From NCBI RefSeq assembly GCF_902833055.1, contig NZ_CADFEJ010000017.1, positions 97,415-161,414 of the forward strand: DNA of 64,000 nt, in the 5' to 3' direction. The notes beneath the pieces were generated by a model. It worked only from the letters and a program-made list of their open reading frames with translations, was not told the DNA's origin and made no database searches. This document shows positions 44,403 to 52,725 of the stretch, piece after piece. Every line of letters begins with the position of its first letter. The stretch's first letter is position 1. The position numbers were made by a program, and so were the translations under genes. The stretch comes from Burkholderia territorii. GTDB taxonomy: Bacteria; Pseudomonadota; Gammaproteobacteria; Burkholderiales; Burkholderiaceae.

Positions 44403-44459
44403 CCCCAATTAAACGCATGCGCTGATGTGGTGCTGTTTTATTGGGGACGTATCGTTTTG
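44403..44459 (-). promoter_or_regulatory. Inverted repeat and GCACCA half-sites upstream of gltB
   Basis: CCCCAAT (44403-44409) and ATTGGGG (44440-44446) form a spaced inverted repeat. On the minus strand TGCACCA and GCACCA half-sites lie within and beside it, reminiscent of NtrC half-sites. No convincing sigma-54 or sigma-70 promoter could be fixed. A nitrogen-regulatory role is only a suggestion. Confidence 0.25.
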
Positions 44460-44490
44460 GTGCAAAAAGAAGCGGCGCCCGCAGCGCCGC
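44460..44490 (-). terminator. Terminator of the RayT-like gene
   Basis: On the minus strand GCGGCGC-TGCGG-GCGCCGC is followed by TTCTTTTTGCA, 23 bases after the RayT-like stop. It separates that gene from gltB. Confidence 0.7.
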
Positions 44491-44512
44491 CTCTCCATCC
44501 GCCTGTCCCGCG

Positions 44513-45226
44513 TTACTGCTGCGCGGGCGGCGTGTTTTCACGCACCTTTCTGGGGCGTCCGCGCGGCAGCGGCGACACGCGGCGGTTCGCGGTGCGCGCC
44601 GCCCATTCGCGATAATTCTCGCCGCCGAGCACCCAGCCCTTCAGCGTCGCCTGCTGGAGCTGGTCGGCCTGCCGCTCGTCGAGCGGCTGCTCGCAGAGCT
44701 CCTTGTACGCGCGCTGACGATCGAACGGCGTATTGCCGAGCGCCCAGTAGAGCGGATGGTCGGTGATCAGGCTGTCGACGGTGAGCCCGACGTGGTGCCG
44801 GTAGCTCGACCAGCGATACGCGTCGGGCGTCGCGACGAGCTGAGAGCGCACCGGGCTCATCTCGACCACGCGGCTCGCGAGCAGGAAATAGCGCTCGCCT
44901 TCGATCACCGTCGCGCGATAGCGGCCTTCCCACAAGGTGCCGCGCCGCGAGTAACGCCGGTTGAAATGCGCGACGTACCGACGGCCGACTGCCTGCATCG
45001 CCTTCGGCAGGCTCGCCTCGTCGCTCGGCGTCACGAGAAGTTGCACCTGGCGCGGCAGCAGCACGTAGGCATGCACCGACAGGTGATGATCGCGTGCGGC
45101 GGCCTTCAGGCAATCGATGAAGAGTTCGTAGTCCTGGTCGTCGACGAACGCGGGTTGCTGATCCAGGCCGCGCAGTATCACGTGCTGCGGCTGGTCGGGA
45201 ACGTAGAGTCGTGCTAACCGTGCCAT
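44513..45226 (-). CDS. REP-associated tyrosine transposase (RayT/TnpA-REP)-like protein with altered HUH motif
   Basis: The 237-residue product has the IS200-like Y1 transposase fold: MARLARLYVPDQPQHVILRG, FIDCLKAAARDHHLSVHAYVL, LGRRYVAHFNRRYSRRGTLWEGRY and the TPDAYRWSSYRHHV motif. Normal family members have NHVHLL, the HUH metal-binding pair; here the codons read CAG GTG CAA, giving RQVQLL, so both histidines are glutamine. The tyrosine in GRRYV is kept. The C-terminus ends in a basic AT-hook-like RGRPRK. It stands alone between gltB and ompW with no terminal repeats. DNA-cleaving activity is unlikely; a domesticated DNA-binding protein is plausible. Confidence 0.85.
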   Translation of the reverse strand: MARLARLYVPDQPQHVILRGLDQQPAFVDDQDYELFIDCLKAAARDHHLSVHAYVLLPRQVQLLVTPSDEASLPKAMQAVGRRYVAHFNRRYSRRGTLWEGRYRATVIEGERYFLLASRVVEMSPVRSQLVATPDAYRWSSYRHHVGLTVDSLITDHPLYWALGNTPFDRQRAYKELCEQPLDERQADQLQQATLKGWVLGGENYREWAARTANRRVSPLPRGRPRKVRENTPPAQQ

Positions 45227-45361
45227 GCTGAATGTCCGTTTGAACGCGTTAGGAAATACCCGAAGGTCCGAAATTGCGCACCTGCGTAGAATGCCTGTCC
45301 TGGCGGGGCGCGGAAGCGTACGGTCGTGCGAATCCTAGGGTGAAAACTCTAACTTACGAGC

Positions 45362-45391
45362 TTGTTTGGTTTTAAACGCAGTCGTCATAAT
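45362..45391 (+). promoter_or_regulatory. Putative promoter of ompW
   Basis: TTGTTT (45362-45367) and CATAAT (45386-45391) are separated by 18 bases, about 25 bases before the GGAGGAG ribosome binding site of the ompW gene. The remainder of 45227-45361 shows no gene. Confidence 0.45.
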
Positions 45392-45419
45392 GAGCACGCC
45401 TTAGATCGGAGGAGACACA

Positions 45420-46151
45420 ATGAAACGAAAACTGGCCATTACGGGGGCCGCAGCGCTCGCATTCACGTTTGCGGGCGGTCCGGCACACGCACAATCCGCA
45501 GGTGATTTCTACGTCAGCACCGGCTGGTTCCACCTTTCGCCGCAGGACAGCAGCGACCCGCTGTTCGTCTACGGCGTAGGCGGCACGCCCATCAATCAAT
45601 CGATTCCCAACACCGGCGCCGGTATCAATGACGCCGATACGCTTGGGCTCGCAGCGGGCTACTTCGTCACCGACCATATCTCCACCGAGCTCGTTATGGG
45701 GATACCGCCGAAGTTCGACATTACCGGCAAGGGTCAGTTCTCCAGCTTCGGCGTGCTCGGCCGTGCGTACCAGTGGAGCCCGGCCCTGCTGCTGCGCTAC
45801 CACTTCAACGATGCCAACGCGAAATTCCGCCCGTATGTCGGCATCGGCGCCACGTACGTCTGGTTCACGGGTGCGAAGATCACGAACAGCGCCTTCGAGA
45901 ACGGCGTGCTCGGCGGCCCGACCAGCGCGCAGACGAGCAACCAGTGGGCGCCCGTCTTCAACGCCGGCTTCACGTACAACTTCACCAAGCACTGGTTCGG
46001 CGGCCTGTCGATTTCCTACATCCCGGTCAGCGTGACCGCGACCTTCACGACGGCCCGCCGCACGCCGGTCGGCACGCTGACGGAAACGTCGAAGGCGCAC
46101 ATCTCGCTGAACCCGATCGTGACGTACCTGAACGTCGGCTATCGCTTCTAA
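45420..46151 (+). CDS. ompW: OmpW family outer-membrane protein
   Basis: The 243-residue product has a signal peptide (MKRKLAITGAAALAFTFAGG, cleavage near AHAQS). An eight-stranded beta-barrel follows with family motifs (LGLAAGYFVTDHISTELVMG, FRPYVGIGATYVWF, NPIVTYLNVGYRF), ending in the C-terminal phenylalanine needed for outer-membrane assembly. OmpW proteins form a narrow hydrophobic channel. A strong GGAGGAG precedes the ATG. Confidence 0.93.
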   Translation: MKRKLAITGAAALAFTFAGGPAHAQSAGDFYVSTGWFHLSPQDSSDPLFVYGVGGTPINQSIPNTGAGINDADTLGLAAGYFVTDHISTELVMGIPPKFDITGKGQFSSFGVLGRAYQWSPALLLRYHFNDANAKFRPYVGIGATYVWFTGAKITNSAFENGVLGGPTSAQTSNQWAPVFNAGFTYNFTKHWFGGLSISYIPVSVTATFTTARRTPVGTLTETSKAHISLNPIVTYLNVGYRF

Positions 46152-46231
46152 GCGTAGTCGAATATTTGGGGAATGGTTAATCCTGCTGCAATTTGTAGCG
46201 GATTTTTCGTGACGTAACGTCTCCGCGATGC

Positions 46232-46271
46232 AAAACGCCCCGGCGGAAACCCGCCGGGGCGTCGTTTTTTT
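46232..46271 (+). terminator. Rho-independent terminator of ompW
   Basis: Arms ACGCCCCGGCGG and CCGCCGGGGCGT around an AAAC loop are followed by CGTTTTTTT. A short A-run on the left also allows use by the opposing ugpQ transcript. Confidence 0.9.
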
Positions 46272-46313
46272 GTCTCAGGGTCTTCCCGCCCCCGCCGTCG
46301 CGCGGGGGCAGCG

Positions 46314-47078
46314 TTAAGCGATGTCGTCCAGTGCATCGGGGCCAATCAGGTCGATGCGGTCCGTGCACACCGCATCGACGCCCCAGCGCACGAGTTCGCG
46401 CGCCCGGGCGAGGTCGTTGACCGTGTAGACCAGGATGCGCAGCCCGGCCGCCTTGATCGCGCGCACGAGCGGTTCGTCGAGTGCCTTGTGGTTTGCATGC
46501 AACGACACGCAGCCGAGCGCGCTGACGGCCTGCGCATGCCAGTCGTCCGGCACCGCCTCGTACAGCATTCCGCGCGGCAGCGCCGGAGCGCTGGCGCGCG
46601 CCTGTTGCAGTGCGTCGAACGAAAACGACGACAGCAGCGGCGGCACGGCCGCGTCGTGCCAGTACGCTGCCGCATCGGCCGCCACCCGCTGCCCCGTGTC
46701 GCGCTCGCGGCCCGGGCACGGCTTGATCTCGACGTTCGCCGCCAGCCCGTGCGCGATGCAGCGCGCCGCCGCCGCCTCGAGCGTCGGCATCCGCTCGCCC
46801 GCGAAACGCGCGTCGAACCACGCGCCGGCATCGAGCGCGGCGAGTGCCGCATAGCGCATGCCCGCCGCCGGCCCGCTGCCGTTCGACGTGCGCTCGACCG
46901 TGTCGTCGTGCAGCAGGAAGCTCACGTCGTCGGCGGACAGCTTCGCGTCGAATTCGACCATCCGGTGACCGCGCCGCGCGCCTTCGTCGAACGCGGCGAG
47001 CGTGTTCTCCGGCGCGAGCGTGCCGCCGCCGCGATGGGCGACGACGCGCGGATAGGGCCAGTCGGTACGGGAACTCAT
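46314..47078 (-). CDS. ugpQ: Glycerophosphodiester phosphodiesterase
   Basis: The 254-residue TIM-barrel has the GDPD catalytic motif VVAHRGGGTLAPENTLAAF and metal ligands in MVEFDAKLSADD and LHDDTVERTSNG. It releases glycerol-3-phosphate from phospholipid headgroup diesters. It is the last gene of ugpBAECQ, 28 bases after ugpC. Confidence 0.94.
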   Translation of the reverse strand: MSSRTDWPYPRVVAHRGGGTLAPENTLAAFDEGARRGHRMVEFDAKLSADDVSFLLHDDTVERTSNGSGPAAGMRYAALAALDAGAWFDARFAGERMPTLEAAAARCIAHGLAANVEIKPCPGRERDTGQRVAADAAAYWHDAAVPPLLSSFSFDALQQARASAPALPRGMLYEAVPDDWHAQAVSALGCVSLHANHKALDEPLVRAIKAAGLRILVYTVNDLARARELVRWGVDAVCTDRIDLIGPDALDDIA

Positions 47079-47106
47079 CGTCAGCCTCTCAGCGGGTTTG
47101 TCAGGA

Positions 47107-48192
47107 TCAGCCGGCGCGCTTGCCGGTCTCGGGATCGAAGAAATGCAGCCGATGCGCGGGCAGCGCGGCGGCCAGCGCCGTGCCGCGCGCGGGGCGATCC
47201 GCGTGCGGCAGGCGCACCGCGACGTCGTGGTTGCCCCAGCGGCCGTGCGCGAGGTTGTCCGCGCCGAGCAGCTCGCACGAGTCGACCGGCAGCGTCGCCT
47301 GCGCGACACCCGGCTGCGGCGTCATGTGCTCCGGCCGCACGCCGAGCACCCAGTCGCGCCCCGTGGCGATCGCGCTGCCGATGCCGGGCGCGCCGGCAAC
47401 CGGCAGCGCCGGGCCGCCGCCCGCGACCGTGAACGTCGCGCCGTCCTCGGACAGCCGGCCGTGCAGCAGGTTCATCGCCGGCGAGCCGATGAAGCCCGCG
47501 ACGAATACCGTCGCCGGCTTCTCGTACACGTCGACCGGCGCACCGATCTGCTCCGCATAGCCGCGGTTCATCACGATCACGCGCTGGGCGAGCGTCATCG
47601 CCTCGATCTGGTCGTGCGTCACGTACACGCTGGTGGTTGCGAGCCGCGCGTGCAGCCGCTGGATCTCCAGGCGCATCTGCACGCGCAACTTCGCGTCGAG
47701 GTTCGACAGCGGCTCGTCGAACAGGAACACCGACGGCTCGCGCACGATCGCACGCCCCATCGCGACACGCTGCCGCTGGCCGCCCGACAACTCACGCGGC
47801 CGCCGCGCGAGCAGCGGCTCGAGCTCGAGGATCTTCGCGGCCGCGGCCACGCGTGCGTCGATCGTCGCGCGCTCGATGCCGCGGATCTTCAGCCCGTAGC
47901 CCATGTTCTGCGCGACCGTCATGTGCGGATACAGCGCGTAGTTCTGGAACACCATCGCGATGTCGCGATCCTTCGGCTCAAGCGCATTGACCACGCGCTC
48001 GCCGATCGCGATCTCACCGTCCGTCACGGTCTCGAGTCCCGCAATCATCCGCAACAGCGTCGACTTGCCGCAGCCCGACGGGCCGACCAGCACGATGAAT
48101 TCGCCGTCGGCGATCTCCACGTCGATGCCGTGCAGCACATGCTGCTTGCCGTCGTAGGATTTCCTGACGCCCTTCAAGCTCAGCGCAGCCAT
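47107..48192 (-). CDS. ugpC: sn-Glycerol-3-phosphate ABC transporter, ATP-binding subunit
   Basis: The 361-residue MalK-type ATPase has Walker A GPSGCGKST, signature LSGGQRQRVAMGRAIV, Walker B VFLFDEPLSNLD and the CUT1-type C-terminal OB region (VLGVRPEHMTPQ). It lies between ugpE and ugpQ. Assignment to Ugp rather than another sugar rests on the neighbours. Confidence 0.93.
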   Translation of the reverse strand: MAALSLKGVRKSYDGKQHVLHGIDVEIADGEFIVLVGPSGCGKSTLLRMIAGLETVTDGEIAIGERVVNALEPKDRDIAMVFQNYALYPHMTVAQNMGYGLKIRGIERATIDARVAAAAKILELEPLLARRPRELSGGQRQRVAMGRAIVREPSVFLFDEPLSNLDAKLRVQMRLEIQRLHARLATTSVYVTHDQIEAMTLAQRVIVMNRGYAEQIGAPVDVYEKPATVFVAGFIGSPAMNLLHGRLSEDGATFTVAGGGPALPVAGAPGIGSAIATGRDWVLGVRPEHMTPQPGVAQATLPVDSCELLGADNLAHGRWGNHDVAVRLPHADRPARGTALAAALPAHRLHFFDPETGKRAG

Positions 48193-48224
48193 ACTTGGTC
48201 CTTCTCCCGGTTGCCGTCCGTGGT

Positions 48225-49070
48225 TCATTTCTCGGAATCGACGAGGCCGCGCACGAACCAGCGCTGCATCGCCAGCACGACGACGAGCGGCGGAATCATC
48301 GCCAGCAGCGTCGCCGCCATTACGTATTGCCACTCGGTCGCGGCGTCGCCGCTCGCGATCATCGTCTTGATGCCCACCACCGCCGTCGACAGCGACGCCT
48401 CCGTCGTGATCAGGATCGGCCACAGATACTGGTTCCAGCCGTAGATGAACGTGATCACGAACAGCGCCGCGATGCTCGTCTTCGACAGCGGCAGCACCAC
48501 ATCCCGGAAAAAGCGCAGCGGCCCCGCGCCGTCGATGCGCGCGGCGTCCATCAGCTCGTCGGGCAGCGTCATGAAAAACTGGCGGAACAGGAACGTCGCG
48601 GTCGCCGATGCGATCAGCGGCAGCGAGAGTCCCGCGTAGCTGTTCGTCAGATGCAGTGTCGACACGACCTGCACGGTCGGGAAGATCCGCACCTCGACCG
48701 GCAGCATCAGCGTGACGAAGATCAGCCAGAACGCCGTGTTGCGGAACGGGAAGCGGAAATAGACGATCGCGTACGCCGACAGGATCGACACCGCGATCTT
48801 GCCGACCGCGATCGCGAGCGCCATCACGAAACTGTTGACGAGCAGCCGGCCGAACGGTGCCGTCGTGCCGCCGCTGCCGTGCCCCCAGATGTAAGCGATG
48901 TTCTCCAGCAGGTGTGTGCTCGGCACCAGCGACAACGGGATCGTGAACACTTCCTGCGCGTTCATGGTCGCCGCGCAGAACGCGACGTACACGGGGAACA
49001 CGATCAGCACGACGCCCGCGATCAGCACCGCGTGGCAGAACAGGTCGAAGCCCTTGCGATTTTCGATCAT
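48225..49070 (-). CDS. ugpE: sn-Glycerol-3-phosphate ABC transporter, permease UgpE
   Basis: The 281-residue product has six membrane helices and the EAA loop ELMDAARIDGAGPLRFFRDV that contacts the ATPase. It starts MIENRKGFDLFCHAVLIAGV. It overlaps ugpA by ATGA. Confidence 0.93.
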   Translation of the reverse strand: MIENRKGFDLFCHAVLIAGVVLIVFPVYVAFCAATMNAQEVFTIPLSLVPSTHLLENIAYIWGHGSGGTTAPFGRLLVNSFVMALAIAVGKIAVSILSAYAIVYFRFPFRNTAFWLIFVTLMLPVEVRIFPTVQVVSTLHLTNSYAGLSLPLIASATATFLFRQFFMTLPDELMDAARIDGAGPLRFFRDVVLPLSKTSIAALFVITFIYGWNQYLWPILITTEASLSTAVVGIKTMIASGDAATEWQYVMAATLLAMIPPLVVVLAMQRWFVRGLVDSEK

Positions 49071-49951
49071 GCGTATTGCACCCTGCGTTCGACGAAGCGG
49101 AACTGGATCACCGTCAGGCCGACGACGATGATCATCAGCACGACCGACTGCGCGCCCGAACTGCCGATGTCGAGGCCCTGGAAACCTTCCGTGAAGATCT
49201 TGTAGATCAGCGTTTTCGTGCTCTGCGCGGGGCCGCCGGCAGTGGCCGCGTCGATCACCGGGAACGTGTCGAAGAACGCATAGACGAGGTTCACGACCAG
49301 CAGGAAGAAGCTGGTCGGCGACAGCAGCGGCAGCACGATGTTGAAGAAGCGCCGCACCGGCCCTGCCCCGTCGATCGCCGCCGCCTCGATCAGCGACCGG
49401 GGAATCGCCTGCAGGCCCGCGTAGAAGAACAGGAAGTTGTAGCTCACCTGCTTCCACACCGACGCAAGCACGACGAGGAACATTGCCTGGCCGCCGTTCA
49501 GCGCGTGATTCCACACGATGCCGCCCTTCGCGAGCGCATAGGTGACGAGGCCGATGCTGGGATTGAACAGGAACGCCCACAACACGGCCGCGATCGTCGG
49601 CGCGACGGCGTACGGCCAGATCAGCAGCGTGCGGTACACGCGCGCGCCGCGGATCACGCGGTCGGCGCATGCGGCGAGCAGCAGCGACACGACGAGCCCG
49701 CTGACCGTCACGAGCGAGCTGAAGACCAGCGTCGTGCGGAACGAATCGAGGTACAGCGGATCGGCGAACAGGTGCGTGAAGTTCGCGAAGCCGACGAATT
49801 CACTCGACGTGCCGAATGCATCCTGCATCTGCGTCGACTGCCACAGCGCGACGCCGGCCGGCCACAGGAAGAATACGGCGGTGATGGCGAGCTGCGGCGC
49901 GATCAGCAGGTACGGCAGCAGGCTCGTGCCGAAACGGGAACGGGATTGCAT
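49067..49951 (-). CDS. ugpA: sn-Glycerol-3-phosphate ABC transporter, permease UgpA
   Basis: The 294-residue product has six helices and the EAA loop SLIEAAAIDGAGPVRRFFNI, with the UgpA-like FVGFANFTHLFADP loop. The start at 49951 (MQSRSRFGTSLLPYLLI) matches the E. coli length; an ATG three codons upstream is possible. Confidence 0.93.
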   Translation of the reverse strand: MQSRSRFGTSLLPYLLIAPQLAITAVFFLWPAGVALWQSTQMQDAFGTSSEFVGFANFTHLFADPLYLDSFRTTLVFSSLVTVSGLVVSLLLAACADRVIRGARVYRTLLIWPYAVAPTIAAVLWAFLFNPSIGLVTYALAKGGIVWNHALNGGQAMFLVVLASVWKQVSYNFLFFYAGLQAIPRSLIEAAAIDGAGPVRRFFNIVLPLLSPTSFFLLVVNLVYAFFDTFPVIDAATAGGPAQSTKTLIYKIFTEGFQGLDIGSSGAQSVVLMIIVVGLTVIQFRFVERRVQYA

Positions 49952-50050
49952 CGCGGGCATCCGGTCAGGCGAAACGGGAAAGGAACCGCGCCGCCGGCCG
50001 CCCGCTCGCAGATGCGACGCGGCGGCCGGCGACACGAACGCGATGCGCGA

Positions 50051-51385
50051 TCAGCTGCCCGATTTCTCGAAGCGGCGCAGCAGTTCGTCGCCGCGCGACG
50101 CCGCCGAATCGAGCGCGTCCTTCGGCGACTTCTTCTGCGCCCAGACCTGCTCCAGTTCCTCGTCGACGATCGTGCGGATCTGCGGCATGTTGCCGAGACG
50201 CAGCCCCTTCGTGTAAGGCAGCGGCGGCTTGTTCATCATCTGCTTGATCGCGGTTTCCGCACTCGGATTCTTCGCATAGAAACCCTGCTGGCGCGTGAGG
50301 TCGTACGCGGCCGTCGTGACCGGCAGGTAGCCCGTTTCCTGGTGCCACTTCGCGGCGATCGGCGCCGAGGACAGGAATGCGAGGAATTTCGCGACGCCCT
50401 TGTAGGTCGCCGGATCCTTGCCGGCCAGCACCCACAGGCTCGCGCCGCCGATGATCGCGTTCTGCGGCGCACCCTTCACGTTCGCGTCGTACGGCATCAT
50501 GCCGGTGCCGTAGCTGAACTTCGCAAACTTCTGCACGTTCGCAAGCGCGCCCGACGAGGTCGTCAGGATCCCGCAGTCGCCGCTGTAGAACTTCGCGGAC
50601 GCCTCGTCCTTGCGGCCCGCATACGTGAACGTGCCGTCCTTCTGCATCTGCTGCAGGAACGCGATGTGCGCGATCTGCTGCGGCTTGTTGAATTCGAGCA
50701 CGGCGTCGGTGCCGTCGAAGCCGTTGTTGCGGCTCGCGAACGGCAGCGCATGCCACGCGCTGTAGTTCTCGAGCTGGATCCAGCCTTGCCAGCCGGTCGT
50801 GAAGCCGCACGTCATCCCGGACTTGCGCAGTTTCTCCGCGTCGGCCTGCACGTCGGCCCACGTCTTCGGCGGCTGGTTCGGATCGAGCCCGGCCTTCTTG
50901 AACGCGTCCTTGTTGTAGTACAGCACCGGCGTCGAGCTGTTGAACGGCATCGACACGAGATGGCCCGTCTTCGCGTCGCTGTAGTAGCTCGCGATGGTCG
51001 GCACGAACGCCTTCTCGTCGAGCGGCACGCCGGCCTGCTTGAACACGTCGTACACCGGCACGACGGCCTTCTTCGCCTGCATCATCGTCGCGGTGCCGAC
51101 TTCGTAGACCTGGAGGATCGCCGGCGCGTTGCCGCTGCGATAGGCGGCGATGCCCGCCGCGAGCGCCTGGTCGTAGGTGCCCTTGAAGACCGGCACGATC
51201 TTGTAGTCGCTCTGCGACGCGTTGAACTGCGTGGCGAGTTCGTTCACGCGCTCGCCGAGCGCCGACTCCATCGCATGCCAGAACTGGATTTCCGTCACGG
51301 CGAACGCCGCATGCTGCACACCGAACATCAACGCGCCGCCCAGCGCGATCGAGCGAATCATGGTCCCCGCGGGCTTCTTCTTCAT
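50051..51385 (-). CDS. ugpB: sn-Glycerol-3-phosphate-binding periplasmic protein
   Basis: The 444-residue product has a signal peptide (residues about 1-29, ending HAAFA) and a CUT1-type solute-binding fold with EIQFWHAMESALGERVNELA, typical of UgpB. It also has CGFTTGWQGWIQLENYSAWH near the ligand site. It is the first gene of ugpBAECQ. Confidence 0.94.
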   Translation of the reverse strand: MKKKPAGTMIRSIALGGALMFGVQHAAFAVTEIQFWHAMESALGERVNELATQFNASQSDYKIVPVFKGTYDQALAAGIAAYRSGNAPAILQVYEVGTATMMQAKKAVVPVYDVFKQAGVPLDEKAFVPTIASYYSDAKTGHLVSMPFNSSTPVLYYNKDAFKKAGLDPNQPPKTWADVQADAEKLRKSGMTCGFTTGWQGWIQLENYSAWHALPFASRNNGFDGTDAVLEFNKPQQIAHIAFLQQMQKDGTFTYAGRKDEASAKFYSGDCGILTTSSGALANVQKFAKFSYGTGMMPYDANVKGAPQNAIIGGASLWVLAGKDPATYKGVAKFLAFLSSAPIAAKWHQETGYLPVTTAAYDLTRQQGFYAKNPSAETAIKQMMNKPPLPYTKGLRLGNMPQIRTIVDEELEQVWAQKKSPKDALDSAASRGDELLRRFEKSGS

Positions 51386-51458
51386 CGACCTCTCTCCTGT
51401 GAAAACGTTACCAACAGCGTGTGCAACATTCCCGTCGCCACTGAACCGGCGAAGTCTA

Positions 51459-51475
51459 GTGATCGTTTGTGACAG
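51459..51475 (-). promoter_or_regulatory. Possible Pho-box-like repeat upstream of ugpB
   Basis: On the minus strand CTGTCAC and CGATCAC are separated by 3 bases, about 75 bases before the ugpB ATG. They resemble the two CTGTCAT-type repeats of a Pho box, but spacing is one base short and the second repeat is imperfect. ugp operons belong to the PhoB regulon in E. coli. Confidence 0.3.
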
Positions 51476-52684
51476 TCAGTTGTCGTTGACGACGAACAGG
51501 CGCTGATACTCCTTCAGCGCGAAGCGGTCGGTCATGCCGGCGATGTAGTGCGCGACGAGGCGCGGCTGCTGCGCGTCGTCGTCCGACTGGTACGGCGGCG
51601 GCAGCAGCCGCGGATCGTCGATGAACGCGTCGAACAGCCCGGTGACGACGCGCTGCGCCTTGTTCGCCATGCGCATCACCTTGTAGTGACGGTAGAGATT
51701 CTTGAACAGGAACCGCTTGAGGGCGGCCGCCTGCGCGGCGATCGCTTCACTGTGCGCGACGAGCTGCGGCGCGGCGCGCACGTCGTCGAGCGATGCGGGC
51801 GCGACGCGCGCGAGATTGCGCGTGGTCTCGTCGATCAGGTCGACGATCAGCGTGTTGATGATGCGGCGCACCGTCTCGTGCACGAGACGGCGGCCTTCCA
51901 GATGCGGGAATTCGGCGAGCGCGGCGTCGTAGTGGCGCTGCCACAGCTCGACTTCGGCGAGCTGCTCGATCGTGATCAGGCCGGAGCGCAGGCCATCGTC
52001 GACGTCGTGGTTGTTGTACGCGATTTCGTCCGCGATGTTCGCGAGCTGCGCCTCCAGCGACGGCTGGCGCCCTTGCAGGAAGCGCTCGCCGAGCGCGCCG
52101 AGCTTGCGCGCGTTCTCGCGCGAACAATGCTTGAGGATGCCTTCGCGCGTCTCGAAGCACAGGTTCAGGCCGTTGAACGCGCCGTAATGCTCCTCGAGCT
52201 CGTCGACCACGGCGAGGCTCTGCAGGTTGTGCTCGAAGCCGCCATGCTCGCGCATGCAGGCATTCAGCGCGTCCTGCCCGGCATGGCCGAACGGCGTGTG
52301 ACCGAGATCGTGCGCGAGCGAGATTGCTTCGACGAGATCCTCGTTCAGACGCAGGTTGCGCGCGACCGAGCGGGCAATCTGCGCGACCTCGAGGCTGTGC
52401 GTGAGGCGGGTGCGGAACAGGTCGCCTTCGTGATTGACGAAGACCTGCGTCTTGTATTCGAGGCGGCGGAATGCGGTCGAATGAACGATACGGTCGCGGT
52501 CGCGCTGGAATTCGGTACGCGCCGCCGGCGGCGCTTCCCGATGGCGGCGGCCGCGCGACTGCGACGCGTGGGCGGCATACGGAGCGAGATGGGCTTCCAG
52601 CGCCGCCAGCGTCGGCGGCTCGGCCACCGCCGCGACGGATGCGCGGCCGGCTTCGGTCGGTTTGCTGCTGGATGTCTCGCTCAC
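51476..52684 (-). CDS. dgt: Deoxyguanosinetriphosphate triphosphohydrolase-like protein
   Basis: The 402-residue HD-domain protein starts at GTG 52684. Metal ligands are visible in RTRLTHSLEVAQIARSVARN and AISLAHDLGHTPFGHAGQDA, with NIADEIAYNNHDVDDGL further on. Family members release triphosphate from dNTPs and so trim dNTP pools. It follows aroB by 41 bases in the conserved aroK-aroB-dgt order. Confidence 0.93.
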   Translation of the reverse strand: MSETSSSKPTEAGRASVAAVAEPPTLAALEAHLAPYAAHASQSRGRRHREAPPAARTEFQRDRDRIVHSTAFRRLEYKTQVFVNHEGDLFRTRLTHSLEVAQIARSVARNLRLNEDLVEAISLAHDLGHTPFGHAGQDALNACMREHGGFEHNLQSLAVVDELEEHYGAFNGLNLCFETREGILKHCSRENARKLGALGERFLQGRQPSLEAQLANIADEIAYNNHDVDDGLRSGLITIEQLAEVELWQRHYDAALAEFPHLEGRRLVHETVRRIINTLIVDLIDETTRNLARVAPASLDDVRAAPQLVAHSEAIAAQAAALKRFLFKNLYRHYKVMRMANKAQRVVTGLFDAFIDDPRLLPPPYQSDDDAQQPRLVAHYIAGMTDRFALKEYQRLFVVNDN

Positions 52685-52725
52685 GTCTGCTCCATGTCAG
52701 TGGCGCCGGGGCATCCGGGGCGCCG

